A DNA stretch of 64,000 bases, taken from Poronia punctata. Taxonomy: Eukaryota; Ascomycota; Sordariomycetes; Xylariales; Xylariaceae. A model generated the notes under the pieces. It worked only from the letters and a program-made list of their open reading frames with translations. It did not search any database and was not told where the DNA came from. The stretch lies in contig MU401463.1 in the NCBI GenBank assembly GCA_022579005.1, forward strand, positions 332,351 through 396,350, read 5' to 3'. Position 1 is the first letter of the stretch. Each line of letters starts with the position of its first letter. Position numbers and translations under genes: made by a program. Of this stretch, positions 36,795 to 50,000 are shown piece by piece.

Positions 36795-37814
36795 ATGGCG
36801 GTCAAGACCGATGCTAAGCGCCGTTATTGGCTGCTTACCATGCCTCGCACTGCTTCCAACCTTTTAGTCACAATCCTGAACCTCACAGAGCAGGGTGTGC
36901 GGCCATGCTACCATGGAGGGTACTTTTTCTTCACAAGCGCCATGGCCAGGCTGTCACTATATCACAAGCCCATGTCCGAATGGACACCCGAGCAGCGCAA
37001 AATCGTGGATGATCAAATGAGAGAGAACTTTGACAACTTGCAAGACTACCTGGAAGCGGCTGAAGAGGGCGACCAGAAGATATTGGTCAAGGAACATATC
37101 TCTTTTCTCAACAACCCCGCCTTTGAGTCAGAGTACATGTACGGGGCCACCGACGGGGATGACGCCTCCTGGAAAGATGTCCTCCCCGCCAGACATGGCG
37201 CCAGCTCGACTCGGTCGTCACCCAACTTTACAGTGCTCCCCGACGAGTTCCTCAAGACGTGGCATCCGACGTTCCTGATCCGTCATCCGGCAAAGATGCT
37301 GCCGTCGCTCTTCCGCACGGCCAACCATGACGAGATGCAGATGGACGGCAAGGGACGATCGCAGAAAGAGCCTTTCGATGTCGAGAGCACGCTGAAATTC
37401 GTCCGCGCTCTACACGAGTTTTATGTCGGACATTTCGGCCCAGATAGCCAGTGGCCCGTCGTCCTCGACGCAGACGATATCATAACGCATCCGGAGCTCG
37501 TGATCAAATATGCCGGCATGGTAGGTCTAGACGCGGAGAAGCTCAAGTTCTCGTGGGAGAAGATGAGTCCAGAGAAACTCGAGTCTTTACCCCCTGCGCA
37601 GAGGATCATGATTCAGACTTTGAGCTCTAGCACGGGATTGTTAAGGGAAAAGGTGGCGGGTAAGATTTGCATTGCTGAGGAGGCAAAGAAGTGGAAGTGT
37701 GAGTTTGGGGAAGAGACGGGTGCGAAATTGGAGAAGAGGGTGAATGATATGATGGATGACTATGAATATCTCCATAAGAGACGGTTGAGACCGGATTGTG
37801 TTAATAATGTCTGA
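36795..37814 (+). CDS. sulfotransferase-like P-loop protein
   Basis: Intronless, 339 aa. The start at 36795 (MAVKTDAKRRYWLLTMPR) is chosen because it puts the nucleotide loop about 15 residues from the N-terminus; the frame is open further upstream to 36678 but that part lacks protein character. YWLLTMPRTASNLLV (about 11-25) resembles the 5'-phosphosulfate loop of PAPS-dependent sulfotransferases, and FLIRHPAKMLPSLFR (about 161-175) resembles the R-x-P...S 3'-phosphate-binding segment. VVLDADDIITHPELVIKYAG fits the later helix of the fold. Fungi carry many such divergent proteins, often annotated only as P-loop proteins, so sulfate transfer and acceptor are unproven. No signal peptide or membrane helix is evident. 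The nearest gene downstream is a convergent MATE transporter. Confidence 0.75.
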   Translation: MAVKTDAKRRYWLLTMPRTASNLLVTILNLTEQGVRPCYHGGYFFFTSAMARLSLYHKPMSEWTPEQRKIVDDQMRENFDNLQDYLEAAEEGDQKILVKEHISFLNNPAFESEYMYGATDGDDASWKDVLPARHGASSTRSSPNFTVLPDEFLKTWHPTFLIRHPAKMLPSLFRTANHDEMQMDGKGRSQKEPFDVESTLKFVRALHEFYVGHFGPDSQWPVVLDADDIITHPELVIKYAGMVGLDAEKLKFSWEKMSPEKLESLPPAQRIMIQTLSSSTGLLREKVAGKICIAEEAKKWKCEFGEETGAKLEKRVNDMMDDYEYLHKRRLRPDCVNNV

Positions 37815-38640
37815 TTAGAAAGGAACAGGGAGATCACGTGGGGGTCATACATCTACCCCTATGAAGACAGGCTATATGTAAAACACATACCTGAGTGGGA
37901 AGTTCGGGTTACTCGAGAAAAGATAACGCGTCGTATTACCTACCTACTGTAAACTTTCAACCAACCGATGCCGGCTTTATGTATTCTATCGTGAACGTGA
38001 TCTTGAGATCAGTGCTAGGTTAGCCGTTATCTTGCCACCCCCCATCCTCTTCCAAAGGACACGAATCCGAGCCGGTGGTAGTTTTAATAAAGTGTATCAA
38101 GCCACCATGTAGCACATATCAACCGCCCACCTCGTACGTACATGAGATCCTAGATGCATGCATACAACGCATGAACCCACAGCGAGAAATCGGGGGATAC
38201 GCATTAGAAGAAAAAGAAAAAGAAAAGTGAAAGAAAGATTACCCTTCAAGGAAGCGGATAGAGAAGGGATTGAACTAAAATACCTACCTTACCTAGGTAG
38301 GTAATATGCAAGTGATTAGAAGGTATATCTTATGTACCTATGTACTATAAACATGCAGATTGAATCACGAGGTCCAAAGCCGACGGGAACCGATAGAGGT
38401 AGGTAGGGTATACCTAGAGTTAGTCTTCTGGTTGAATGAGTCTAATGCGATGAATATGGGGAACTGTTCTGCTTGTTTTAAGGGTGGTTGTGGAAGAACT
38501 GTGTATCCTAACATAGACTAGATGACATACTCTACTATCGTCACTATTGTCAGGAGAGGAGAAGGAGGAGGGAGTGAGGATTGGGACGGTTCTATAACCT
38601 AGCCCAAGGTATGAATTGTCAAAGTGAGTGTGAGGGTATG

Positions 38641-38664
38641 TACTTACTTACTTACTTACTTACT
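38641..38664. repeat. tetranucleotide array (TACT)6
   Basis: Six uninterrupted TACT units. Confidence 0.9.
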
Positions 38665-39114
38665 CAGCCATAGCAGGTTCGAAAAAGGCAAGAGAAAGAA
38701 GTCTCCGTCCAAATCTCGGTAGTTTCATGATAAGTGATACATACCGGTACCTTGCTATCAAAGAACAGCCCACACCCTTCACTTTCTGGTCAAGAAAAAA
38801 CTTGTGTGTAGGTAAATACATAAGTCGTACGAGTTAAATATGGTGGGCGTATCCGTCTAGATCTAGACTTTTGGCCGACCTCCCTGGTGTTGCTAGACTA
38901 GGTAGACTAGCTAGTAGGAAAATGAAAATGTACAAATACCGGCTCCTTTATCTTGTCCTTGACACTGAGAAATGAAATGAACTTGTGTAGCAAGATCATC
39001 TTCATTTTATTTCTGGTCTGGTCACGAGGGGGAAACCTTCCCGCGATAGATAGACGTAGGTAAATGTCATACAAGACAGAGGTGTTTGTGAGTGACGGGT
39101 TGGTTGTGTACGTG

Positions 39115-39140
39115 TACGCGTACTTGTACTTGTACGCGTA
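39115..39140. repeat. inverted repeat TACGCGTAC / GTACGCGTA with 8-nt spacer
   Basis: Perfect 9-bp arms at 39115-39123 and 39132-39140 separated by TTGTACTT. Confidence 0.7.
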
Positions 39141-39739
39141 TGCCAGAGATGGAAGGGGGGTTTGACGGGATGATTTTTATTCTTTTTCTTTTATGCTCGC
39201 CATGGTTTTTAAATGCCGTATCTACTACTATGTGGAACTAAGGTACCCGAGTATGCTACACATACACGATGAGGTGATTTTTGGAATAATATTGTCAAGT
39301 TGACTCTGGATGACAGGATCACGAGGGATGTTACTTGTGAGATACATCCGATGGGGTGGTACTACTGCCCTTTTCCTTGGGTGGAAGAGAGGTAGTCGTG
39401 CCTTTGAGACCGTAATCGAGGCCGACGACGTACTAGGGATATCATGTCTGATGTAATACTGCGAGTAAATGTAGGCCCATAGTGAACTAGCAAAACAAAA
39501 TGGAAGATGTAGAGTCAAAGATTCAAACCTCGTGATTATTTAGGTAGGTTTTTTTTGTATTATTCGCTCTGCGTGGGCTTAAAATCTATAACCTAGGATA
39601 GAGAGGAAATTCTCATCATACTTTCTTCCAACACCTGTAAATGCTTGCTTGATTTAAAACATAAATCCAAATTTCCTCGAGTGAACCAAGTTTCAGTTTT
39701 CAGTCGCCTGTTCAGCTCGTGAACATATCTGGTAGCCAC

Positions 39740-41677
39740 TTAACCCTCCGCATTCCTAGCTTCTGCTTCTTTGGTGGCTTTATACCAGTCGGCTTTGATC
39801 AGATATATATATTCGATAGCCGAGACTCTGTTATGATAATTAGTCAGGGCCCTTGATAAAGCCGTGTAATAGAGAACAACTTACGTGATAAGCCCAACAG
39901 TCAACCCCGTCGCGAAACCCTCCAACTTCCAACCGAGCTTGAATCCCAAAAATACAGAAATCGGTAGAGAGATGACGTAATACGCCACGAGATTCGCGAT
40001 GCCGCCGACAGATTGTCGTCCGATACCACGTAGTAATCCGTGTGCGCCCGTGCTGATGCCGTCGAAGAATTGCATCACGGCCGCGATGGGTAGAACTGCG
40101 GCCGTCATGGCGATTACGCTGGGGTCGGAGGTGAATAGTTGGGGGATGTAGAAGCGGGCCGAGGCGTAGATTGTGAGTGTTGTTGCGCTTACTACGCAGG
40201 TCATTAAGAAGGCCTGGATTTATACATTGATTAGTTTCCGAGTAAAGACAAGGGGGAAAGGGGTAGGTAAGTAGGTATTTACCATCTTTGCCGTCGTCTT
40301 GGCTGCTTCGGGTGACCCGGCCCCGATCAGATTGGCTATTCTCGATGAAGATGCTATCGACATGGCAAACGGGACTTGCCACGATACCGTATTCATCGAC
40401 GCGATGATACCCCATGCAGCGAGATGACCCGTGCCAAAAGTACTGCACATCAATGTGATGGCCTCGAAAGCGAGAAACTCGGCTTCTACCATGATCATGC
40501 TCGGTAGAGCTAACTTCATCATCGGTCCCCAGTTCGCCAAGGCGCGGATACTGAAGCCGCCCCAACATTGCGATCCTTTGATGAAGGCGATGTATAATAC
40601 CAGGAATACGGGGAGGAGAGTTCTGGTTATGGTGACGGCTAATGGGGCGCCGATGAAGCCCAGTCCGCATTGATAGATTAGGAACCAGTTGAGGAATATG
40701 TTGATGGGCGCTGCGAAGAGGAGGACGTATGTCGTTGCGCGGAATAGACCTTGGGCTTGGAGCAGACGTTTTCCCGTTTCGAAGATGATGGTTCCTGGCA
40801 TGGAGAGAATCATGGCGCGGAGATAGGTGGCGGTTAGATGGGCGGATCGAGGGTTCGTTACTACGTGGAGAAGGACCGGTTCGGAGAAAATCCAGAGGAT
40901 GGCGATGGGGATGGCTATACAGAGACAGAGGAGGGTGACGCGTTGACATTGGAGACCGACGAGGTGATAGCGTCGGTTCCCGTAGGCTTGGGCGCAGGAT
41001 GTGTCTAGACTCGAGGCTAGACCTTGGATTGGGGCGATGAATGTTATATGTAGTGTTGTGATGGCCACTGATTTCATTAGTAGATGTTAGGACACGGAAG
41101 TTTGTAGTCTAACAAGGGGAAGATACTATAGAAAAAACACACGAGGTGGGGGAGAAAGATTGCAGGTATGAATAAGGGATGAGACTACAAGTAGATACTC
41201 ACGAGAAACGGCACCCAGCTCAACCTTTCCCATCCGACCAACGGCGAAAATGCTGGCCAGGTTTACCGAGTTCTGCAACATAAATGTAAGGATGAGAGGC
41301 ACGGAGCTGGCCATAAGAAACCTCAGTTCATGTTGCCATGTAGTCTGAACGACACATGATTCTATTGTGTCGTAGTCTCCCTTGTTCTCCTCATCTATCC
41401 GATATCCTCCATTCGGCTTTGACAATAATGGCGAATACTCTGACGGTCTGTTGACTAGGGTGTCTCTGTCGTCCTCTTCGTGGCTATCCATCTGGCCATC
41501 GCTGTCGACGCTGATACAACTAAGTGCTGGTGGTGACGAATAGCGTTCTGGTATTTGGAATGTGACATGATGAACAGTAGGTTGATCTGTAGATAATCGT
41601 TAGGTTATAGTCCGGTCCGAAGCATGTCATGTCGTCGACTTGCCTTGGTTATTGTATCTCGAGTTATCGTGATCCAT
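39740..41677 (-). CDS. MATE-family multidrug/toxin extrusion transporter
   Basis: Integral membrane antiporter of the MatE family, expected to export organic cations or metabolites using an ion gradient; substrate unknown. Exons 41677-41644, 41586-41203, 41067-40283, 40213-39885, 39827-39740; 1620 nt, 539 aa. A cytosolic acidic N-terminus (MDHDNSRYNNQDQPTVHHVT...) precedes the membrane part at about residue 95. Family markers: LTFMLQNSVNLASIFAVGRM, APIQGLASSLDTSCAQAYG, GAPLAVTITRTLLPVFLVLY, MNTVSWQVPFAMSIASSSRI, LIGAGSPEAAK, FFDGISTGAHGLLRGIGRQS. Many hydrophobic segments are visible, consistent with twelve helices. The first intron would use a GC donor (GCAAGT at 41643); if it is wrong, translation could begin at the ATG at 41491, giving a shorter N-terminus but an intact transporter. 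No regulator or biosynthetic partner sits next to it. Confidence 0.92.
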
Positions 41678-43918
41678 GTTCGTTTTTCTTCGCTTGTGTT
41701 TCGTTATGAATGGTATCGAGAGGTTGAATCAACACAATAGAGGACATGCACCGGGCAGTCGTCTTGAAAGCCGAGTAAATGGCTGATATTGCACTACGGA
41801 TAGGTCAGGTTATATAGGATGTGTCGTGTGGTCCTATATGAGAGAGAGAGGAAGATGTCTGCATGAAGTAGTAGGTCCCCTGGTGGCGCCCAAGGGGATT
41901 ATATGTATAGCCTGCCCGGCATGACTACTACTAGAGTCTCAGGCGAACACTCGGATATATCCAAATATTGATCTCGACAAAAGACTGACTATCACCAAAT
42001 GGTCGATAGGAATGGAAAGGTGCCGAGCGTCACCATTCTTTATCCATCTGGTAACAAACTCCTCAGATCTCTGGTTCAGCTCAGATAAAGACGTACAGTA
42101 CGTGTATGGACAAGGCGCATGTTGTCACTCTTTTCCTATCCCAGATTTACATCCGGAACGTCTCGTCTCTCCCTCCCTCCCGGAATCACGGAGTAGGGGA
42201 TACAGGATGACAGGGAAGACCATGATAGACAGACAGATACCAGCCCAGGCCAGGCCGTGACAGGAGGCCTATCTTGCTCCCAGATCTTGGGAGAGGTGCC
42301 CCGATTGGTACATCTTACCACACTGTACCAGAAACACTAAAATCCCAGCTACGCCACATCATCAACCAAGACCGAGGTTAGATTGCCTGTATTGAAATAT
42401 TCTATCGAGGTCTAACCTCATCTTAATGGTGTTCGGCAGTCTGTATACTCGTACACTCCATCATTGATAACGGGCGTCTAAGTGGCACAAGGCGCCTGGG
42501 GGAACTGTCGGTGAAGAGAGAGAAAATAGAGGTGAGGGAAGGCCGAGAAGAAAGTCTTGAATGGGATTAAATTCCAATTGTGCGCATATAAAATGAAATA
42601 AAATAAAATAAATCAAAAAATAACATACTTGTCTTACCTAGCAAGGTGAAAAAGGTACGTAGTTTTTTCAGGTATGTATGTAGTAAAGTAGACAGTGAAT
42701 GTCCAGCTGTATCGCTTAGCTCAGGTGGCGGCGCCGATGGCCTGTCTCGACGTGACACAGCTTCTGACGGGCATGCTCAATCTGCAATTTTGTTTGGTTA
42801 ATTGGTATAACCATTGACTGAGCTACCCTTCGCCCCGTCCGAGATACACAGCATTTAATTGAAAAGGGCGAATCGGGGGGACCCCTGATCACACGGATCT
42901 GCGACCGGATTGTTCTGTGTCCTGTGTCCCGTGTCGTTGTGGTGTCGATTTGCGAAAGCTGACCTCGAACCGCTGGGCATCGATAGGGCGCACCCATCCT
43001 TGAAGGGAAAATTTCTTTTTTTCCTCGTACACAAGCGAGCGATGGCGGACATGGCACCTACATGGCAGATTGTCCGCACTCTGTTTCCCATTCTGTATTA
43101 CCTTATACACCCCCTGTGTCCCCTATTTTTGTCTCTCAATCTGTGGAAAAAATAAAGTTGACGTTTGCACTGACACCGGCATTGCATCCTTGATCTAATT
43201 GTTATGTTTGACGAGGTCCCCGGCCTCGGACTTCTTTCCTTTAGTGTACCGAAACTGGCCCGCCCAAGACAATGCGGTTCTTCTTTACACGATGATGTGC
43301 CTAACTAATGCTTGTGTCCGGGCCTTATCTAGTGTCTGTGGGAGGGGGCAAGTGTCTCACATATTTCACCTTCATCGATATTGACATGGCATTCTTCCTT
43401 CTTTCTTCTTCTTTTGGATAGGCGATTTGCGCGGGTGAATTCCGAGGTGATGCTTATTCTGCGACAGGTCGCCGGGGCCTGCTATTTTCAATGTCAATAT
43501 TCTACATGCGTATTTGTGCTACCGTGTGAATTAGTCAAGTACCCTGTCGGCTGGGTGCTTTGGTACTTTTATCCTGTTGTTGTTCTGAATGTCAGTATGG
43601 ACTGGAAGGCATGTAGAATCATGAAATGCATACATATATCATGCACTTCCTCGTCCGTCTCAGTCTTCTTTCCTCTTTTTCCTGTCTCTTGTCTACACCA
43701 AGTTTTACATAGCTACCTACCTTGCATATCTTGGTGTCTTCTTCTCACCCTGTATTTTCCTCTTTTTTTTCTTCATTAATTCCTGTCCAACCCACCTACC
43801 TACTCTATTGCCCGCATTCGCCATCGGTCAGGGGGTTTGTTCTATCTATGTACGCGTACACATACGCGTTATTCATGCTAGGCCAGTGCCTACGACATAA
43901 AAAGTACTGTACGTATAA

Positions 43919-43948
43919 TCAATCTTTCAAGGGTCAATCTTTCAAGGG
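43919..43948. repeat. two tandem copies of a 15-bp unit
   Basis: TCAATCTTTCAAGGG repeated head to tail without change. Confidence 0.85.
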
Positions 43949-44217
43949 TCACGGTAAAGCCACCGATTTGTGGAGAAGGGCATGGGGACCCACGATCAGC
44001 TACGGTTATATCCGCCAGATGCCGGTCGGGGGTACGTGCCACATTGCTGGGCTGCTGGGATATGTTGTCGCATAATTGTTTATTCATCTACGAGTACGAA
44101 CCGCATTTAATAGGCACTCCGTCACTCTGTTTTATCTGCATGTAGAGTACGTGTGCGTTAATATATAAAAGCTTAGCTTGGGGTCACCTAACACCACAAC
44201 GCTCCTCTTCTGTTTTG

Positions 44218-44231
44218 CCCCCCCCCCCCCC
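44218..44231. repeat. C14 homopolymer
   Basis: Fourteen consecutive C. Confidence 0.85.
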
Positions 44232-44760
44232 GGTGAGTCAATACTTATTTATACAAAGTTGATCCGGGCGCGTCAAACATGTATGTTCCATACCTGCGTA
44301 AGCAAATACATCATGGCACGTTTTACATTCCACCCTGACCTCTATCCCAGACATGTCCAAGCCGAACTGAGGCGTTTACGACAAGAATCTACACTTTACA
44401 CTTTACTTACGTTGCTTCGAGAATAACCAGACATGCAAGTCAGAATGTAAGTAATTGAATGTGCGGTGTACCCATGGCATCGGTAGGTAGGTATATATAG
44501 GTGCAAGACAAGACTAGAACAAGTCATTGTCTCTCGGCTTCGGTTTGAGAGACGTCGGACATTTTATCCATTCTTGCCATGTAGACAAGGAACCCAAGAC
44601 ATACATACATAAGAGCCGACAATGCAATTTTTAAAAGCATGGATTTATGATGGTTGGTGGCGTTGAGCTAGCGTGGTGTGTCCTTTCATCATTATCGATG
44701 CAGGTAAAGCTCTGTGATAAATAGGTAAATCATCTTGTTACACGTCATTGTCGAAGTACA

Positions 44761-44780
44761 TATATATATATATATATATA
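44761..44780. repeat. (TA)10 microsatellite
   Basis: Uninterrupted TA run. Confidence 0.9.
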
Positions 44781-45127
44781 AATAGATGGCCGAAAGTCAG
44801 ACAGGTGTTGGTGATGGTTATTCACGACTGGGATTGAGTTGTATAGAATTGGAAGAAAGCATAAACGGTGCCTTCTTCTGCAATTCAAGTCATCGTACAG
44901 CATGTTCTTCGACTCGCTTCTCTTTTTATCCCGTCCAATCTGTTTAAACAATCAAAAAGATCGCTCTGGCACAAATCGGACGTTCGAACTGGATTGGGCA
45001 TTTCCAGCTGTTTATAGCCCGCCATGATCAAAGACATTCTCCTCTTTCTACCGACATTGGCCACCACTAGCAAACCGCCTCGACAGAGGTCGGTGACTGC
45101 TTTGCTCGTGGTTACTAGTGATGAATT

Positions 45128-45140
45128 GGGGGGGGGGGGG
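45128..45140. repeat. G13 homopolymer
   Basis: Thirteen consecutive G. Confidence 0.85.
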
Positions 45141-46913
45141 AGACACATGAAGTTTCTATACCGTGTCATGGATGATATCACTTCCAAAGATATGGCCATG
45201 TCGGCTATCAGTGAGTCCGAAGAGCGGTGTCAATTTGCAGGTAGGGTAGCTGTTGTCTAGCTGGGTACGGCAAAATGAGTGAGAGGCAGTAGGTAGGCAC
45301 TACTACTAGTACCACCCAACCAAATGCCCACCATCCATCTATGTACCTAAACCATGGGCAGGAAGATCGCCGTAAGGTACCGACGTATTCACGCCATGCC
45401 ATTGCCTCATCCCATCTCATCACAGCATCCATGATCTTGGGCTCGATCAGATTTTAGCGGCTCATAAACTTGTTGACCGGGCGCCAGGTAGGTATGATGC
45501 CACACATACTGCACCGAGATGACCTTTCAATTGAGTGTAATGGAGGGTAGATGGCGCTTGATTTCTAGCCACAGTCACACTAGAGTGTTGCCTCATGCTT
45601 ATATGGGGGTCATAATGGGATGGGATGGGATTTATGTAGATACATACCTATCGGATATATCGCCTACCCGGCCATGGACGTGGTAGGTGCGCCACAGGTC
45701 TCGCGATGATAGCCGGATTGGCGGGTGGATTTCACCATTCTGGTGACAGTTATTCATTATCGAGCCTAGCGCTTTACAGCACAGCTCCAAGTTCTGTGGC
45801 TTTTGACGATTTTGAGGCAGTAAACTCTACGAGGGAACGAAAGAAGGAAGAGAGGAGCACTTTCGACCGTCATTTACCGATTCTTGAACCGCTCTTCACC
45901 ATATAATAGAAAAGGGGAACCGCATGTCTGCCACATTGCGGTGCCTTGGCGGGTCGGAACGGGTCACTCTTGTCAGGTAAACAGATTATACCCCTCTTCG
46001 ATTCTCCTCATCCCTCGTTTATTCGGATATCCCCGGATATCGTAGGCCGCGATAGAAGCGGCGGCCAAAACTATCTGCTTAACATACATCATCTGCTGCG
46101 GCCGCAGTCTCGGCCTCGGCGACTTCAACAGCCATGGAACTAGCTACATTTATTCTACCGGCTGCATGTCTTAGATCGGTAAAGAATTGATATCCACGGT
46201 TGGACCCATAGAGATGCATAGATAGGTACGTGTAGGTAGGTCGGTTTGCAGTATTAGCTTTCTAAGCACAGTATGTCCATATATAAGGTAGGCAATATGT
46301 GCGTACGTATGCATGTAGGTACGTATGCCATGCGTGTAAGAGATGGGCGCCTTAGGTATTATCTCCATAGTCACGCATGATGCATAGTAAAAGACTGCAT
46401 GTGAAAGATCACCTGATCAAGAGCTTTTACCGACCTGGACTAGTCAAGCCATCCGAATCTGATGCTGGTATATCTACTGCAACGGTCCTATATTTTGCGC
46501 CCTGCATTTTACATGATGCAACGTACATGAGGCGCCATGTTACTTACCTTGTCGCCGATGCCGGTTTGATGGTTAAGCCGGTGCCAGCCAGTCAGCGTCT
46601 CCCGCTGGTGTGGTGAACAAGCACCTGGATCATCTCTTGGAGGTGTATACTAGTCACTAGTGTACCTAGCTTACTAAGGTCACATGTTAGTATCCGTGTC
46701 AAAGTTGCATGTCTATCATGATTCTCCTTCTTCATTCTAGGTACACAGGCGCGGGGTAGGTAGACTGGTGAGTTACGCGGTGATTTCTTCTTCGCAAGCC
46801 AGGACGCACAGTTCTTGCACACTGTAGGAGGCTAGGCAATCTTTTTCATCCAGAGTCCCGGCTAGAGACGGCTAGGAGACTGTGCCACATTTAGAGAGTA
46901 ACGAGAAAATAGG

Positions 46914-47020
46914 TGTGGGGCAGTCACCTAACCCAAAGCCCATTAGGGACCCTTTAGGACTTAGCTAGAAAATAGTTACTATTACTGCTACATTATACAA
47001 TTAATTAATTAACCTTAATA
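46914..47020. repeat. left terminal direct repeat of the 9.5-kb element
   Basis: Starts TGTGGGGCAGTCACCTAACC and ends AATTAACCTTAATA. Its left part keeps normal GC content; mutation rises towards the inner end. Confidence 0.75.
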
Positions 47021-50000
47021 AGTAATAAAAGCTGCTGCTTTTATATAATTTTTGTTTGCAGTTTTTTTATTATAAGTTTAAATATAAGTTAATTTTTTTC
47101 TAGTTATATTAAAAAGCCTTTAACGTTGTTAGTTATATATTTTTTTTTATAGTTTAGCAAAACTAATAAAGTTTAAAATAAAAATAGTTCTAGGTTAAAA
47201 CTTAGCAAAAAAAAAAAAAATAAGATAACAAAAAAGCTATAAATATTTTTAAAAAAACTAATTTTTTTTAAAACTTATAAACTTAAAACTACATATATAA
47301 ATTTAAACAACTTGCTTTTTTATTTTATTAGATTTTTAAAACTTAAAATATATAAAACATTTATAAAAATTTAGTAAATATTAAAAAATAAAACATTTTT
47401 ACTAGTTTTAAACAATTTTTTTTTAAGCAAATTTATTAAAAAGTAGTTATAATTATTAGCTATAATATAATTTAGTTTTAAAATAAGCAACTATAGTTAC
47501 TTTATTATAACGTTAAAAGTAAATTTATAAAAAAAAGGTAATTGCTTTAATAAACATTTTTAGCAACTTTAAACAAAAGCTATATTTTTTAAATTTAAAG
47601 TAAAAATAAAAAAATACCTAATCTAGTTTTTAATATTATTAGTGCTTAATAAAAATTAAAAACAAAAAAATAACCTTTATAATAGCTTAACTTTTAATTT
47701 TATTATTAAGTTATTATTACTTTATAAAACAATATTAATAAAATACTTAACTTTTAAAAATACTTAAAAAAAAAACTTATTAAAGTATATTAAAAATATA
47801 ATTATTTATATTTTTAAAACTAGTTTTTTTAAAAACTAAAGCTAAAAAAAGTTAAAACAAAAGTATTAATTAATATTTTATTATAAGCTTTATAAAAATA
47901 CTAAAAAATAATACTAAAACTTTTTTACTAATAAACATTAAAACTAGTTTAGGTTATAAACTAGCTTAATTACTTATTTTTTTTTCTAAGTAAAAAACTA
48001 TAATTTAAGCTTTAAAGCTAAAGTTAACAACTTTAACAAAGCTTAAAACAAAACTTTTATAACCTACGTTAGCTATATATTAAATATTACTTTATAAGCA
48101 AATAATAGCTAGCTAAAACGTTTTTAAAACTAAGTACTAAAAAATATATATAATAAAAGTTATACTAATAAAAAACAAATTTAAAAGAAAATATTAAATT
48201 ATTTTATTAAGCAAAAAAAAATAAAAAACTTTAATAAACTTATAAACAATTATTTATTTTAAAACGTAATTAATACTATTATTGCTTATACTTTAAAGCT
48301 AAGCAAAAAAAACAAGTTTTTTAACTAAGTTAAACAATTTAAAAAGTTAACACTAAAAGATTTTTTTAAAACTAAACTTGCTAAAAAGTTAAAAGCTTTA
48401 TTTAATAATGCTTTTTATTAAGTAGCTATTTTTACTTTTTTAAGCTAATATTGTTTACTTTAAAATAGCTAATATAAATTTTATAACTAAAACCTGCTAT
48501 ATTACTTTATATATTATTTAATAAGCTATTATAACTAACTTTATTATATATATTTAATAAATAAATATAAACTATATTAATAGCTAAAATATAAACTACT
48601 TATTTAAAGCTTTTAATAATAATAAAGTTTACTTTAGCAGCAAGGTTTATTATAATAGCTAAACTAATTAAGTTTAAGTTAAAAATATTAAAATAATAAC
48701 TATAAAACTACTACTGTTAAACCTGCTTTAAAAAAATATAATAGCTATAATATAAGTTATTATAAGCTATTTATATATTATAACTATAAAATAAAAAGGC
48801 ATTTTAGCTATAATTATAATAAAGTATTAAAACTTTATAATAAAAAAAAAAAATCTAAAAATTAGTAAAATAAAGCAAACCTTTACTAATAGATCTTAAC
48901 TATTTTTTACTAGTTTAAATAAGTCTAGTTACTAGCATTTAGCTACATTAACTATTATAACTAGCAAACCCTTTTTTTTAAGTAGCTCTAAGCAATACTA
49001 GTTAAATAGTTAATAAAAATAAAGCTAAATTTAATAATTTAAAACTATTTAACTAAAAAAAAAAAAAATTACTTAAAAGCTTAAAAGGTTTTTATTTTTT
49101 TATTACTTATTTAATAACAATACTTACTTTAGCAAACTTAAAAAAAATAGCATTAAGTTTACTTAATTATATTACCTTTTTAGTAAATAAAAAAATAAAA
49201 AATATACTATTTTAAAGCTAAAATTTTAAACTACAAGCTAAAAAAAAACTTTATAGTAACAAGCTAAAAAAAAATTTAACTAAAAAACTAATAAAAGCTA
49301 AAAAAGTAGCAGCAAAAAAAAAAATACTATTTTAATTTATATATTTAAAAACTAATAAAACTAGTAGCTTAACATTGCTAAAATCTTATATAATACTTTT
49401 TTTCTTTAAATTACTTAAAAATAGCTACTTAATTAGTTACTAACTATATAAGCACAGCTATTAAAAGCAATAAAACTTATACATAAAAACAAACTTAAAA
49501 AGTTAAAAAAAATAAAAAAAAAAAGCTATTATTTAGCTATAGTTTAAATAAATATATTAAGTATTAATGCTAAGATTATTACTATTAAAGCTATAAACTA
49601 ACCTAAACCTAATAATAGCAAAACTTACTTTAGCTATATTTTTAAAAATATTATAAAAACTATAGTTTATTATTATTTAGTAAATAAAGGTTTTTTATTA
49701 AAACTAGTTAGCTTTAAATATGCTTACAAATATTTAATAAATTTAAAGCTAGTACCTAAGCCTTTAGTTTTAAAAATAATAAATAATAACACTACTTTTA
49801 TTTATTATTATATAATATTTTTATTTTATATAAAAAAAATCTTATTAGTAATTTAAATATACGTTATTAAATATAATTAAACTTATAATTTATTACTAAA
49901 AAAAAATAGCTAAAACAAAATTTTGCACTAATTAACTTTATAAATAAGCAGATTATTATAAAAGGCTTAAAAAAATTTACTTTTATAATAACAATATATA

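Larger units (their letters stand above)
37815..39739. other. convergent intergenic region, about 1.9 kb, no gene seen
   Basis: Holds CTTACCTAGGTAGGTAA at 38288-38304, a (TACT)6 array at 38641-38664 and a GTAC-rich inverted repeat at 39115-39140. Confidence 0.6.
41678..46913. other. gene-free region of about 5.2 kb next to the AT-rich block
   Basis: Ordinary composition, short frames only, none with family features. Simple repeats: GA run near 41842, C14 at 44218-44231, (TA)10 at 44761-44780, G13 at 45128-45140, and a 15-bp unit TCAATCTTTCAAGGG in two tandem copies at 43919-43948. Confidence 0.6.

Noticed and set aside
39840..40949. Leftward 369-codon frame, arginine/histidine-rich
   Set aside because: Alternative frame of the MATE gene running through an intron; the spliced frame matches the family.
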